Notes: generated by a model not told the origin, from the letters alone. A DNA stretch of 22,174 nt from JABIEQ01 sp964516055 (GCA_964516055.1 CAZEYK010000013.1:1-22174); one strand, 5' to 3'. Positions 15,326-22,023 are shown, counted from the stretch's first letter. Program-made: numbers and translations.

Positions 15326-16144
15326 ATGAACCATATTGGCGATATTCTCTCTTCTTCGAGTCATGCTGCATCTCACCCCCCACGTGAACAGTATTCTTCT
15401 ACTCCTCATTCTTCCCTCCCCCCTTATACACAACACCAACACGCTGACGATTCTCAGACAACACCAGGACAACATATCCCAGAGACAACGCGTCCATACG
15501 CGCTTGATTTTGAGGAACCATCTACTGTTCAGGTTCCTTCCCCCGAGGCATTACGCGAACGAAATCTTCACCATCCTCACACATCAGACTCTTTTGAGCA
15601 GCATACGGCATCATCTTTGGATATTGATAAGATGAAGAGTATGATTTTTTCTATGAAAGATCAGCTCAATGCGTTGCTTCGCTTACTTGATGGTGAACGA
15701 GTAACGTTGGCGATTATGGGGCTTCACGAAAAAACGCAAGTACTTGAAACAGGTGAAACCGTTATTGAAGGAGTGTTTAATGGAATTGCCATGATTGGTG
15801 AAGATGGCCATGAATATAATGTTCCTGAAAATTATGCAAGTAAATCAAAAATGGTTGAAGGTGATTTGCTTAAATTAACTATTACCAATAAAGGATCCCA
15901 TATTTACAAACAGATCGGTCCAATTGATAGAAAACGAGTTATTGGTGAATTGGTAAAAGATACGGCAAGCGTAGATCATTGGGTGGTACTTGCCGAAGGA
16001 AGAACCTATAAAGTTATTGGCGCCTCTGTCACGTACTACAAAGGGAATGCTGGAGATGAAGTTGTACTCCTTGTTCCACGCAGTGGCATGAGTGAATGGG
16101 GTGCGGTGGATCATGTAATTAAACAGATAGTTCATAGTTCTTGA
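15326..16144 (+). CDS. hypothetical protein with disordered N-terminus and a beta-rich C-terminal domain
   Basis: I do not recognise this 272-aa protein. Residues 1-95 are rich in His, Ser, Pro and Thr and look disordered. A helix (about 98-125, DKMKSMIFSMKDQLNALLRLLDGE) could oligomerise. The remaining 145 residues look like a compact beta-rich domain with alternating hydrophobics (VIEGVFNGIAMIGEDG, GDLLKLTITNKG, WVVLAEGRTYKVIGASV, DEVVLLVPRSG). An in-frame TTG two codons earlier is possible, but ATG at 15326 is preferred. There is no signal peptide and no membrane segment. Position after the ATPase and before a bidirectional terminator suggests it may be a cytosolic part of that cassette. 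Confidence 0.78.
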   Translation: MNHIGDILSSSSHAASHPPREQYSSTPHSSLPPYTQHQHADDSQTTPGQHIPETTRPYALDFEEPSTVQVPSPEALRERNLHHPHTSDSFEQHTASSLDIDKMKSMIFSMKDQLNALLRLLDGERVTLAIMGLHEKTQVLETGETVIEGVFNGIAMIGEDGHEYNVPENYASKSKMVEGDLLKLTITNKGSHIYKQIGPIDRKRVIGELVKDTASVDHWVVLAEGRTYKVIGASVTYYKGNAGDEVVLLVPRSGMSEWGAVDHVIKQIVHSS

Positions 16145-16160
16145 TCAATAATATAGACAA

Positions 16161-16195
16161 ATAAAAAATCTCTCGGTATGAGAGATTTTTGTTTT
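16161..16195. terminator. bidirectional intrinsic terminator between converging genes
   Basis: AAAAATCTCTC (16164-16174) and its complement (16180-16190) form an 11-base stem with a five-base loop. A-rich and T-rich flanks let it serve both the plus-strand gene ending at 16144 and the minus-strand SWIB gene ending at 16210. Confidence 0.9.
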
Positions 16196-16209
16196 CTTTG
16201 TATTTCGCG

Positions 16210-16482
16210 TTATACTTTTTTATCTGGATCAGTGATATGTGGTGAAACGAGTTTTGTCATTTCAAACATAGTAACTTCTTTTTTTCCAAATAGCGGCATA
16301 AGCATGTCATCAGCAAAAATGTTTCGTTTGTTTTTTGGGTTTTGGAGATCATGTTTCTTAATGTATTCCCAAAGTTTTTTTACTACTTGAGAACGTGGCA
16401 TTGGCCCTTTTCCTACTACTGCTTCCAGTTCAGATGAAAGAGTTAGTGGTTTCAAGAGCGCGGGATTTGCTTTTCTTGGCAT
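16210..16482 (-). CDS. SWIB/MDM2-domain protein
   Basis: This 90-aa protein is essentially one SWIB/MDM2 domain. The basic head is MPRKANPALLKPLTLSSELEAVVG. The core PMPRSQVVKKLWEYIKKHDLQNPKNKRNI is followed by the FADDMLMPLFGKKEVTMFEM block, exactly the family pattern. The domain is best known from eukaryotic chromatin remodelling and p53 regulation. In bacteria it occurs in Chlamydiae, sometimes fused to topoisomerase, and as short stand-alone proteins. A DNA-associated or chromatin-like role is possible but unproven. It is the only minus-strand gene in the right half and is transcribed divergently from dnaX from back-to-back promoters. Confidence 0.92.
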   Translation of the reverse strand: MPRKANPALLKPLTLSSELEAVVGKGPMPRSQVVKKLWEYIKKHDLQNPKNKRNIFADDMLMPLFGKKEVTMFEMTKLVSPHITDPDKKV

Positions 16483-16516
16483 ATATGCAAGTTAGTTAAT
16501 TAAGCATCTTATCCAC

Positions 16517-16545
16517 AGTATAACATGGGGGTCCCCTATAGGCAA
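16517..16545 (-). promoter_or_regulatory. promoter of the SWIB gene
   Basis: TTGCCT (minus strand, 16540-16545) and TATACT (16517-16522) are exactly 17 bases apart. The spacer contains the inverted repeat GGGG-GT-CCCC (16527-16536), which could be an operator. Confidence 0.72.
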
Positions 16546-16564
16546 TAGTTTCTGGGGATGAGGG

Positions 16565-16593
16565 TTTACGAGGCGTCTGGGTTCAGATATACT
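16565..16593 (+). promoter_or_regulatory. promoter of dnaX
   Basis: TTTACG (16565-16570) and TATACT (16588-16593) are 17 bases apart. Its -35 lies 19 bases from that of the divergent SWIB promoter. The leader to the ATG at 16688 would be about 88 bases. Confidence 0.65.
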
Positions 16594-16687
16594 ATACTCA
16601 TCTATTTTCATTTTTTCATGTTTCATTGTCAAACAATTTTTGGTACGTCATTTCATGAATGAACACCTAAAATTAACTCGTATTCCT

Positions 16688-18361
16688 ATGGCGTTATATC
16701 ATAAGTACAGACCGCAACGATTTGCTGATACCGTTGGACAAGACCATATAAAACAAACATTAATGAACCAAATACGTATGGACAAGGTTGCACATGCGTA
16801 TTTATTTTTTGGGCCACGTGGTGTAGGAAAAACTACTCTTGCTCGCCTTTTGGCAAAGGCAGTTAATTGTCCCAAGGAAAAAGGAAGTGATGTAGAGCCT
16901 GACAATACTTCACAAGCAGCAATTGAAATTAGTGAATCCCGATCACTTGATGTGATTGAAATTGATGCCGCAAGTCATACGGGAGTGGATCATGTACGAG
17001 AACATATTATTGATAATGCGCAGTTTCGTCCAACCTCCCTTCCTTACAAAGTATTTATTATCGACGAGGTACACATGCTTTCAACGAGTGCCTTTAATGC
17101 GTTACTTAAAACACTCGAGGAACCACCTGCACATGTCATTTTTATTTTAGCAACGACAGAGTTGCATAAGTTGCCGGAAACAATTATTTCTCGTTGTCAG
17201 CGATTTACGTTTCATAAAATTAATTACGAAACACTCAAAGCACATATTGAATCTATTGCTACGCAAGAAGGAGTCGTAATTGAACCGGGTGTTGTTGATC
17301 GGATTATTAACAAAAGTGATGGATGTGTCCGTGATGCAATTAGCTTACTTGATCAGTTGATTGCTACGGGAGAACAGACGATTACTGCAGATGTTGCCTC
17401 TTTGGTGTTACCAACGTCATTTGTGGAAGAAACGCTCGCCTTTTGCGCGTCGCTTATTCATAAGGATATTTCTACGGCTCTTGATCAATTATTCTCTTAT
17501 AGAGAGAAAGGACTTGATGCAAAGCAACTTGGGTATGACACGATTGAACTCTTGCGGGCGGTGATGATGTTATCATTGAGCAAATCTGAGGAGCATGTGG
17601 GGATAGATTTGAGCGAACCAGCAAAAGAAACACTTGCTGAATTATCTCAAAGTATTTCTGCGTATGAACTCGTACAGTTGATTGATATTGTGATGAAGCG
17701 TTATACCGAAATTACCTCAGCGCCAATGCCACAGCTTCCTCTTGAAATGGCTGTTGTAGAGTGGTGCGGTGCATCAGGAGCTATACCAACAACGACACAC
17801 GCAAATACTGTTCCTGCTCTTCATGCAAAAAAAACGGTAACACCTATAACGAAAACTACTGATTCATCATCTTCAACAGCTACTGTTACACCAATAACAA
17901 AAGAAAAAACCATTATTGTGACTCCTGAAGAATCACAAGAGGCTACTCATGACGACGTTGTTATGGATGAGATAGCTGATGCGCAAGAAGACACTCCTTT
18001 AGTTGACGTTGATGATCATCCTGGTATATGTTCTTTTGATGATGCAAAAAAATATTGGAAAACGTGTGTTTCTGCTATAGAAAAAGAATCTCCTTCACTA
18101 AGTTTTATTTTTAAAATGACTGATGTGTTATCAATCTCGGGGTCAACATTGACTCTTGGGGTGCAATATTCTTTTCATCAAGATAAATTACTTGATATTC
18201 AGTGCAAACAAAAATTAGACGGACATTTGACGGCAGCGGCTGGTATGCCCTTAGGCATTACGGTGATTATTCAAGCATCTACCGAAAAACCTTCTTTTGT
18301 CTCTAGCGATACTGATGTGCAAGATTTGGCAGCGGCATTTGGTGGACAGGTTGTTGGCTAA
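16688..18361 (+). CDS. dnaX: DNA polymerase III clamp-loader subunit tau/gamma, zinc module degraded
   Basis: This 557-aa AAA+ ATPase loads the sliding clamp and links it to the polymerase. The start MALYHKYRPQRF is the family hallmark; in-frame ATG/GTG codons upstream (for example at 16655) are less likely. Walker A is GPRGVGKT (42-49), the Walker B region is FIIDEVHM (Asp126), and sensor 1/arginine finger are ATTELHKLPETIISRCQRF (about 155-173). The zinc-binding insertion normally holding four cysteines (about 61-80) keeps only Cys61. The collar domain ends near residue 368. A Thr/Pro-rich linker with an A8 tract follows, then an acidic stretch and a C-terminal tau-like domain (about 455-557). 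Confidence 0.95.
   Translation: MALYHKYRPQRFADTVGQDHIKQTLMNQIRMDKVAHAYLFFGPRGVGKTTLARLLAKAVNCPKEKGSDVEPDNTSQAAIEISESRSLDVIEIDAASHTGVDHVREHIIDNAQFRPTSLPYKVFIIDEVHMLSTSAFNALLKTLEEPPAHVIFILATTELHKLPETIISRCQRFTFHKINYETLKAHIESIATQEGVVIEPGVVDRIINKSDGCVRDAISLLDQLIATGEQTITADVASLVLPTSFVEETLAFCASLIHKDISTALDQLFSYREKGLDAKQLGYDTIELLRAVMMLSLSKSEEHVGIDLSEPAKETLAELSQSISAYELVQLIDIVMKRYTEITSAPMPQLPLEMAVVEWCGASGAIPTTTHANTVPALHAKKTVTPITKTTDSSSSTATVTPITKEKTIIVTPEESQEATHDDVVMDEIADAQEDTPLVDVDDHPGICSFDDAKKYWKTCVSAIEKESPSLSFIFKMTDVLSISGSTLTLGVQYSFHQDKLLDIQCKQKLDGHLTAAAGMPLGITVIIQASTEKPSFVSSDTDVQDLAAAFGGQVVG
17827..17862 (+). other. possible programmed slippage site in dnaX
   Basis: Eight consecutive As (17827-17834) are read as GCA AAA AAA ACG just after the collar domain. 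A -1 shift after codon 382 gives nine new residues and a TGA at 17860-17862. The resulting product of about 391 aa is equivalent to the gamma form. A six-base stem (GTAACA 17837-17842 with TGTTAC 17884-17889) lies downstream. Confidence 0.4.
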
Positions 18362-18388
18362 ACACGTTTAAAAAAATAAAAGACCGTT

Positions 18389-18411
18389 AGTGTACGCAAT
18401 ACACTGTTTTT
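18389..18411 (+). terminator. probable terminator of dnaX
   Basis: AGTGTA (18389-18394) and TACACT (18400-18405) form a six-base stem with a five-base loop, followed by GTTTTT. It is short, so only moderately convincing. Confidence 0.45.
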
Positions 18412-18455
18412 CTGTTATAGTAGTTATTATTGACTTTCTTTTTTTACCAACATTT

Positions 18456-19436
18456 ATGTTCCGATACCTATTTCTCGCATTTATTTTTTTTCCCTCTCTT
18501 GTGTTTGCCGCCGACGTTCCTGTTCGCAATGTACATCTTGCGGTACCTTTTTCTTCCCAAGCACCCGAGGGAGTTTGGTGGGAACCCTGGCAAAATGCGT
18601 GTGAAGAAACCTCTATTACTATGATTGACGCATTTTATGCTGGATATGAGTTACCAACAGCGGTCGCAAAAGATGGTATTTTAAAAACAATTCGATTAAA
18701 GGAATCAGTATATGGCGCAAGTTTGGATGAACCTGCTGATGAAATAGTAGGATTGATTAATGCATTTTTTACATGGGAAGCAAAGGTTGTTTCCTCCCCT
18801 ACTGTTGAAGATATGATTGCTGAAATTGATGCAGGGAGACCTATTATTTTGCCGGTGAATGGTCCAGATTTACAAAATCGTTTTTTTCAAACATCACAAC
18901 TTGATTATCATGTAGTGGTGCTGTCTGGGTATGATCGTGATGCGGAGGTATTTATTGCTCAGGATCCAGGTACACAGTTTGGGAAAGAGTATCGTTATTC
19001 GTTTAAGACGGTTTTGCGAGCGATGCATGACTTTGTTCCTCATGATACACAACATGGCGCTGCTGTGGCTATTTTTACGTCTCCAGTGCTTGTTGCGACG
19101 GCAAATACGGATGGTGATAACGATGGATTAACAAAACAAAAAGAGATTGAATATGGGACGGTGCTGTGGTTGGCGGATAGTGATGGAGATGGATATTTTG
19201 ATGGTGAAGAAGTGGATAAAGGATATTTACCAACGTTAAATGAACAAACAATTTCTAACGGATCGGTGATAAAAGAACCAAATGATCCTCATGTGTATGT
19301 TTTGTCTCATGGGTACATGAAGCAACATGTTTTAAACGCAGCATCTTTTTTGCGACGTGGCTTTGCGTGGAGTGATATCGTGGTGGTGAGTCATGCATTT
19401 TTAGAACGGTTATTTATTGGGCCGATACTTGATTGA
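18456..19436 (+). CDS. secreted C39-like (papain-fold) peptidase with calcium-binding repeats
   Basis: This 326-aa protein starts with a signal peptide (MFRYLFLAFIFFPSLVFAAD, cleavage after VFA). The open frame extends 22 codons upstream, but that part overlaps the promoter region. The mature protein has a C39-like cysteine protease core: the catalytic Cys is in WQNACEETSITM, the His in LDYHVVVLSGYD, and an Asp in IAQDPGTQFG. Next come two calcium-loop motifs of the thrombospondin-type-3/dockerin kind, NTDGDNDGL and DSDGDGYFDGEE. The last 70 residues are unrecognised. It is probably exported and anchored or released at the surface, and may cleave proteins or peptides from a host or neighbour. 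The product itself is not an ABC-transporter-linked leader peptidase, because no transporter domains are present. Confidence 0.82.
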   Translation: MFRYLFLAFIFFPSLVFAADVPVRNVHLAVPFSSQAPEGVWWEPWQNACEETSITMIDAFYAGYELPTAVAKDGILKTIRLKESVYGASLDEPADEIVGLINAFFTWEAKVVSSPTVEDMIAEIDAGRPIILPVNGPDLQNRFFQTSQLDYHVVVLSGYDRDAEVFIAQDPGTQFGKEYRYSFKTVLRAMHDFVPHDTQHGAAVAIFTSPVLVATANTDGDNDGLTKQKEIEYGTVLWLADSDGDGYFDGEEVDKGYLPTLNEQTISNGSVIKEPNDPHVYVLSHGYMKQHVLNAASFLRRGFAWSDIVVVSHAFLERLFIGPILD

Positions 19437-19470
19437 TTGAATAGTTTTCGGTAGTATGATGATGCTACAT

Positions 19471-19541
19471 TCGGGAATCGTCTAATGGTAGGACACCAGG
19501 TTCTGGTCCTGGGTATCGGGGTTCGAATCCCTGTTCCCGAA
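19471..19541 (+). tRNA. tRNA-Gln (anticodon CUG)
   Basis: A full cloverleaf folds: acceptor TCGGGAA/TTCCCGA, D arm GTCT/GGAC, anticodon stem CCAGG/CCTGG with loop TTCTGGT (anticodon CTG), four-base variable loop, T arm CGGGG/CCCTG with loop TTCGAAT, and discriminator A at 19541. U1-A72 fits tRNA-Gln. CCA is not fully encoded (CAA follows), so it must be added. Length is 71. A TTGATT-17-TAGTAT promoter lies just upstream (19429-19457). The MnmA encoded in this window is expected to modify the UUG isoacceptor, not this CUG one. Confidence 0.95.
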
Positions 19542-19544
19542 CAA

Positions 19545-19570
19545 AATCACTTAATCAAGTGATTTTTTTT
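19545..19570 (+). terminator. intrinsic terminator of tRNA-Gln
   Basis: AATCACTT (19545-19552) and AAGTGATT (19557-19564) form an eight-base stem with an AATC loop, followed by eight Ts. Confidence 0.92.
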
Positions 19571-19660
19571 GTACTATATGTTTTATCCACAGAAAAAAGT
19601 TGAATATAAAAAATAAATAGGCAGTATTCCAGGTACCCCCACAACAAGGAGAAGTACCCC

Positions 19661-19747
19661 ATGAACATTTTTGAAGGGCTTCGTATTGATGCGCGTTATC
19701 TGAATTCCCCTTGTCATGGCAGGGAAAGTCATGTTATTATCAGATAG
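19661..19747 (+). CDS. small ORF with a strong Shine-Dalgarno, possible leader peptide
   Basis: This 28-codon ORF starts MNIFEGLRIDARYL and ends at TAG. It is preceded by AAGGAG (19646-19651) nine bases from the ATG, one of very few good ribosome-binding sites in the window. GTACCCC occurs twice around that site (19633-19639, 19654-19660). The 3' part can pair TATCTGA (19697-19703) with TCAGATA (19740-19746), followed closely by TTTTTT (19752-19757), a weak terminator-like arrangement. The stop is 21 bases before the DUF2231 gene. It may be a small protein or a regulatory leader; I recognise no family. A weak TTGAAT-17-AGTATT promoter lies upstream (19600-19628). Confidence 0.4.
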   Translation: MNIFEGLRIDARYLNSPCHGRESHVIIR

Positions 19748-19768
19748 TCTATTTTTTATCATTATTTT

Positions 19769-20290
19769 ATGGGTTCACTACATCCTGCAATTATACACAT
19801 TCCTATTGGATTACTTATTCTCTATAGTGGAATAGAACTATTTTTGTTTTTGTTTCCACGATATACGGCTAAACTCGCATTAGGAAAATACATCATGATT
19901 CTTTTTGGTGTTCTTGGTGGATTTTTGTCTCTTTCTAGTGGAGAGGGATTGGAACATCTCAAAAAGTTCAATCATAATCTGGTAGAAATTCATTCTTTTT
20001 TTGCGACCGCTACTGTGTGGTTGTATGGTATTATCTTTTTTGCTTTGAGCATGCCCTATTTACATGCGTGGAAACCATATACTCTTTTCATACAAAAATC
20101 TTCATTTCTTAAAAAAATACACGCTCTGCTGATGGCTCTTTCTACGTTGTTAACCAATCGACTTATGCTTGTCTTTTTGGCAATTGTTGGAGCCATCTTA
20201 CTTACCTTTACCGGAACACTTGGTGGAGCAATTGCTCATGGACCAGAGACAGATGTTATTACTTCAGCCGTATATTCCCTTTTCTTTTAA
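19769..20290 (+). CDS. DUF2231-like membrane protein
   Basis: This 173-aa protein begins GSLHPAIIHIPIGLLIL, the His-Pro...His-Pro signature of the DUF2231 membrane family. It has about four hydrophobic helices: 12-32, 40-58, 78-100 and 132-155. The third contains the HSFFATATVW histidine and the last ends TGTLGGAIAHGPETD, again family-like. The conserved histidines suggest metal or haem binding, but the family's function is not established. The next gene starts two bases after its stop, so they are co-transcribed. It lies behind the small leader ORF described at 19661-19747. Confidence 0.8.
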   Translation: MGSLHPAIIHIPIGLLILYSGIELFLFLFPRYTAKLALGKYIMILFGVLGGFLSLSSGEGLEHLKKFNHNLVEIHSFFATATVWLYGIIFFALSMPYLHAWKPYTLFIQKSSFLKKIHALLMALSTLLTNRLMLVFLAIVGAILLTFTGTLGGAIAHGPETDVITSAVYSLFF

Positions 20291-20292
20291 CT

Positions 20293-20895
20293 ATGCATCG
20301 TAATGTTGTACTCACTTCGTCATTTCATACCGTGGCGAATACGTTACTTTCTCAGGATATTATTCCATCTACACCTATTGCGGTTGCTTTTATTACGACG
20401 GCCGGAAAGGTATATGAGAATGTTCCCTGGCAAGATAATGATAAAAAATCTTTGATTTCGCTTGGCTATACACTAACTGAAATTGATTTGCGTGATTATA
20501 CTCCCACGCAACTTTCTTCCGTTTTGGCTCCGTTTGATATGGTGTTTGTTGCTGGTGGAAATACAACCTATCTATACCACTATGCTCATACCAGTGGATT
20601 TATTCCTTTGGTAAAAGAACTACTACGGACCACGGATACGTTATACGTGGGATCTAGTGCTGGTTCTTTGTTGGCGGGTCCTTCAGTGGAACCCTTTGTT
20701 GCCGAGGATACTCTTGAATTGCCATCATCTTTTGTGTTGGCAGATACAACGGGGATTGGTTTGGTGGATTATATTGTGTTTCCTCATCATCCACAATTTG
20801 AATCCTCCGATCGTACTGATCGTGAGACGTATGGCGATCGTTTTTCTTTTGTTTCTCTTACTGATGATGAATATCGAGTAGCGACGTATTTATAG
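20293..20895 (+). CDS. peptidase E-like (S51) serine peptidase
   Basis: This 200-aa protein has the S51 fold related to class I glutamine amidotransferases. The nucleophile motif is YVGSSAGS with Ser122. The preceding VFVAGGNTTYL glycine loop (about 84-93) and the FPHHPQF histidine pair (165-166) complete the recognisable pattern. The E. coli PepE relative cleaves N-terminal aspartyl dipeptides; the substrate here is not determined. There is no signal peptide, so it is cytosolic. It is translationally linked to the DUF2231 gene with a two-base gap and followed by a strong terminator. Confidence 0.85.
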   Translation: MHRNVVLTSSFHTVANTLLSQDIIPSTPIAVAFITTAGKVYENVPWQDNDKKSLISLGYTLTEIDLRDYTPTQLSSVLAPFDMVFVAGGNTTYLYHYAHTSGFIPLVKELLRTTDTLYVGSSAGSLLAGPSVEPFVAEDTLELPSSFVLADTTGIGLVDYIVFPHHPQFESSDRTDRETYGDRFSFVSLTDDEYRVATYL

Positions 20896-20975
20896 ATCTT
20901 CATTTGGTAAAAAAAATCATGTTTTAATAAATTTAGGACAAACATAAAAACCAACAATTCTCAACCGGTGTGTTG

Positions 20976-21016
20976 AAAAAAAAGAAACGAATGTATATAC
21001 ACTCGTTTCTTTTTTT
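20976..21016. terminator. long bidirectional terminator
   Basis: An almost perfect palindrome: A8-GAAACGA on the left, TCGTTTC-T-run on the right, around the self-complementary TGTATATACA. It ends the PepE transcript. The segment 20896-20975 contains nothing else I can identify. Confidence 0.88.
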
Positions 21017-21056
21017 CACTGCCAAATGAATTTTTCATTTTATTGTCTATATATGA

Positions 21057-21085
21057 TTGACAAAATTATTATTTTATTCTATGTT
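21057..21085 (+). promoter_or_regulatory. promoter of the GC-rich gene
   Basis: A perfect TTGACA (21057-21062) and TATGTT (21080-21085) are 17 bases apart. The start near 21092 gives a leader of about 187 bases, far longer than for any other gene here except the RRM and dnaX genes. Confidence 0.7.
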
Positions 21086-21091
21086 ACGTCG

Positions 21092-21278
21092 TTACTTTGT
21101 TCTTTTTATTAACTGGATTTCTCCGCTTTCTTTTGGCTTATTTCAACGTAAATAGCCCGAAAGAAGGCTGGAGATTTCCTCCAGTCACGTACGGTGTCTG
21201 TTCGATATTGGCAGTAATATGCTCGACATGGGGTCGGGGGTGTAGAGCTGTCTGTCGGCAGATGCAAGGAAGAAGAAG
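21092..21278 (+). promoter_or_regulatory. long leader of the GC-rich gene
   Basis: Base composition changes from AT-rich to GC-rich at about 21150 within this leader. Alternative hairpins AGCC/GGCT (21154-21157, 21166-21169) and CTGGAG/CTCCAG (21168-21173, 21179-21184) share two bases, so they compete. AAGGA lies eight bases before the ATG. A 61-codon frame through this stretch has no support as a gene. Confidence 0.45.
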
Positions 21279-21830
21279 ATGAACAGCCGAATCACCACCG
21301 ACCAGATCTCCGAGCTCCTCGCCCAGGACAAGTCGGGGCGCGTGACCCGCGAGCTCCTGCAGGCGTTCCTGCGCAACCCCCAAGGGCAAGTCAACGACAA
21401 GCTCCAGGACTACCACGTCACCGTCGACTACGGAATGACCGTCGAGCAGATGGTGGAGGCCGGTCGCTACGACTGGAAGAACTCAGACGTCAGCTCGCGC
21501 AACTTCCAGGTCAAGGGCGAGGGTCTCGTCGAGGTCAACCTCGAGCTCGTCCACCTCAACAAGGTGGCGAGCACGAGCGAGGCCAAGGCGTACCTCGACG
21601 CGAACGGCCTGCGCGCCGCGACGATCGAGGAGCTGTTGGCGTTCGGGGCGACGTTCCCCGACGTCCAACGCGAGTTCCCGATCGTCGCCCTCGGCTCGTC
21701 GTGGGTCGACCGCTATGGTGACCGCGACGTGCCCTGCCTCGACAGGCGCAGGTCGAAACGGCGCCTCGACCTCTACTGGCACGACTATCGATGGGACGGC
21801 TTCTGTCGCTTCCTCGCCGTCCGCAATTAA
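21279..21830 (+). CDS. GC-rich hypothetical protein with a C-type-lectin-like variable-type C-terminus
   Basis: This 183-aa protein is coded with G or C at almost every third position, unlike every other gene here. The N-terminal part is helical (TTDQISELLAQ, RVTRELLQAFLRNP). Then YHVTVDYGMTVEQMVEAGRYDWKNSD and a beta-rich stretch (VEVNLELVHLN) follow, then a helical element (TIEELLAFGATFPDVQREF). The last 50 residues run PIVALGSSW, RDVPCLDRR, LDLYW and WDGFCRFLAVRN; this Trp/Tyr-rich ending recalls the formylglycine-enzyme/C-type-lectin fold used by diversity-generating retroelement targets. I recall similar GC-rich proteins ending in FLAVRK recurring in CPR genomes, but cannot verify this. 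There is no signal peptide. Function is unknown. Confidence 0.85.
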   Translation: MNSRITTDQISELLAQDKSGRVTRELLQAFLRNPQGQVNDKLQDYHVTVDYGMTVEQMVEAGRYDWKNSDVSSRNFQVKGEGLVEVNLELVHLNKVASTSEAKAYLDANGLRAATIEELLAFGATFPDVQREFPIVALGSSWVDRYGDRDVPCLDRRRSKRRLDLYWHDYRWDGFCRFLAVRN

Positions 21831-21891
21831 AGTCCCTCGGGTCCTTGTGGCCTTTGCTTTTGGCATTGGTCACTTGGACACTTGGTTTCTT

Positions 21892-21976
21892 CCCGCCGTC
21901 AGGCGGGTCGGTACCGCCGAGGAGACTACCTCAACACACCCCGCATGGATTCGTCCGTGCGGGGTGCTTCATTTTA
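21892..21976 (+). terminator. GC-rich terminator hairpins after the GC-rich gene
   Basis: The hairpin CCCGCC-gtca-GGCGGG (21892-21907) has an alternative pairing of GGCGG with CCGCC at 21914-21918. A nine-base stem CACCCCGCA/TGCGGGGTG (21937-21945, 21958-21966) follows, ending in CTTCATTTT. The second is the likelier terminator. The rest of 21831-22124 has no gene; it holds this and the next promoter. Confidence 0.7.
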
Positions 21977-21994
21977 TTAGGGACAAAACGTAGA

Positions 21995-22023
21995 TTGACA
22001 AACACCCTGTTTTATGTTATTAT
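21995..22023 (+). promoter_or_regulatory. promoter of the last, partial ORF
   Basis: A perfect TTGACA (21995-22000) and TATTAT (22018-22023) are 17 bases apart. The start near 22030 leaves a leader of about 95 bases. Confidence 0.7.

Noticed and set aside
562..19436. Alternative genetic code with TGA read as glycine or tryptophan
   Set aside because: Several genes end properly at TGA (for example 16142-16144 and 19434-19436) and tryptophans in conserved motifs are TGG.
19471..19541. tRNA-Gln as an integration site for a mobile element reaching the GC-rich island
   Set aside because: No repeat of the tRNA 3' end was found downstream in the window and no integrase is present.
21483..21873. 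Long antisense ORFs under the GC-rich gene
   Set aside because: High G+C removes stop codons from all frames; their low-complexity Arg/Ala/Gly composition is typical of shadows.
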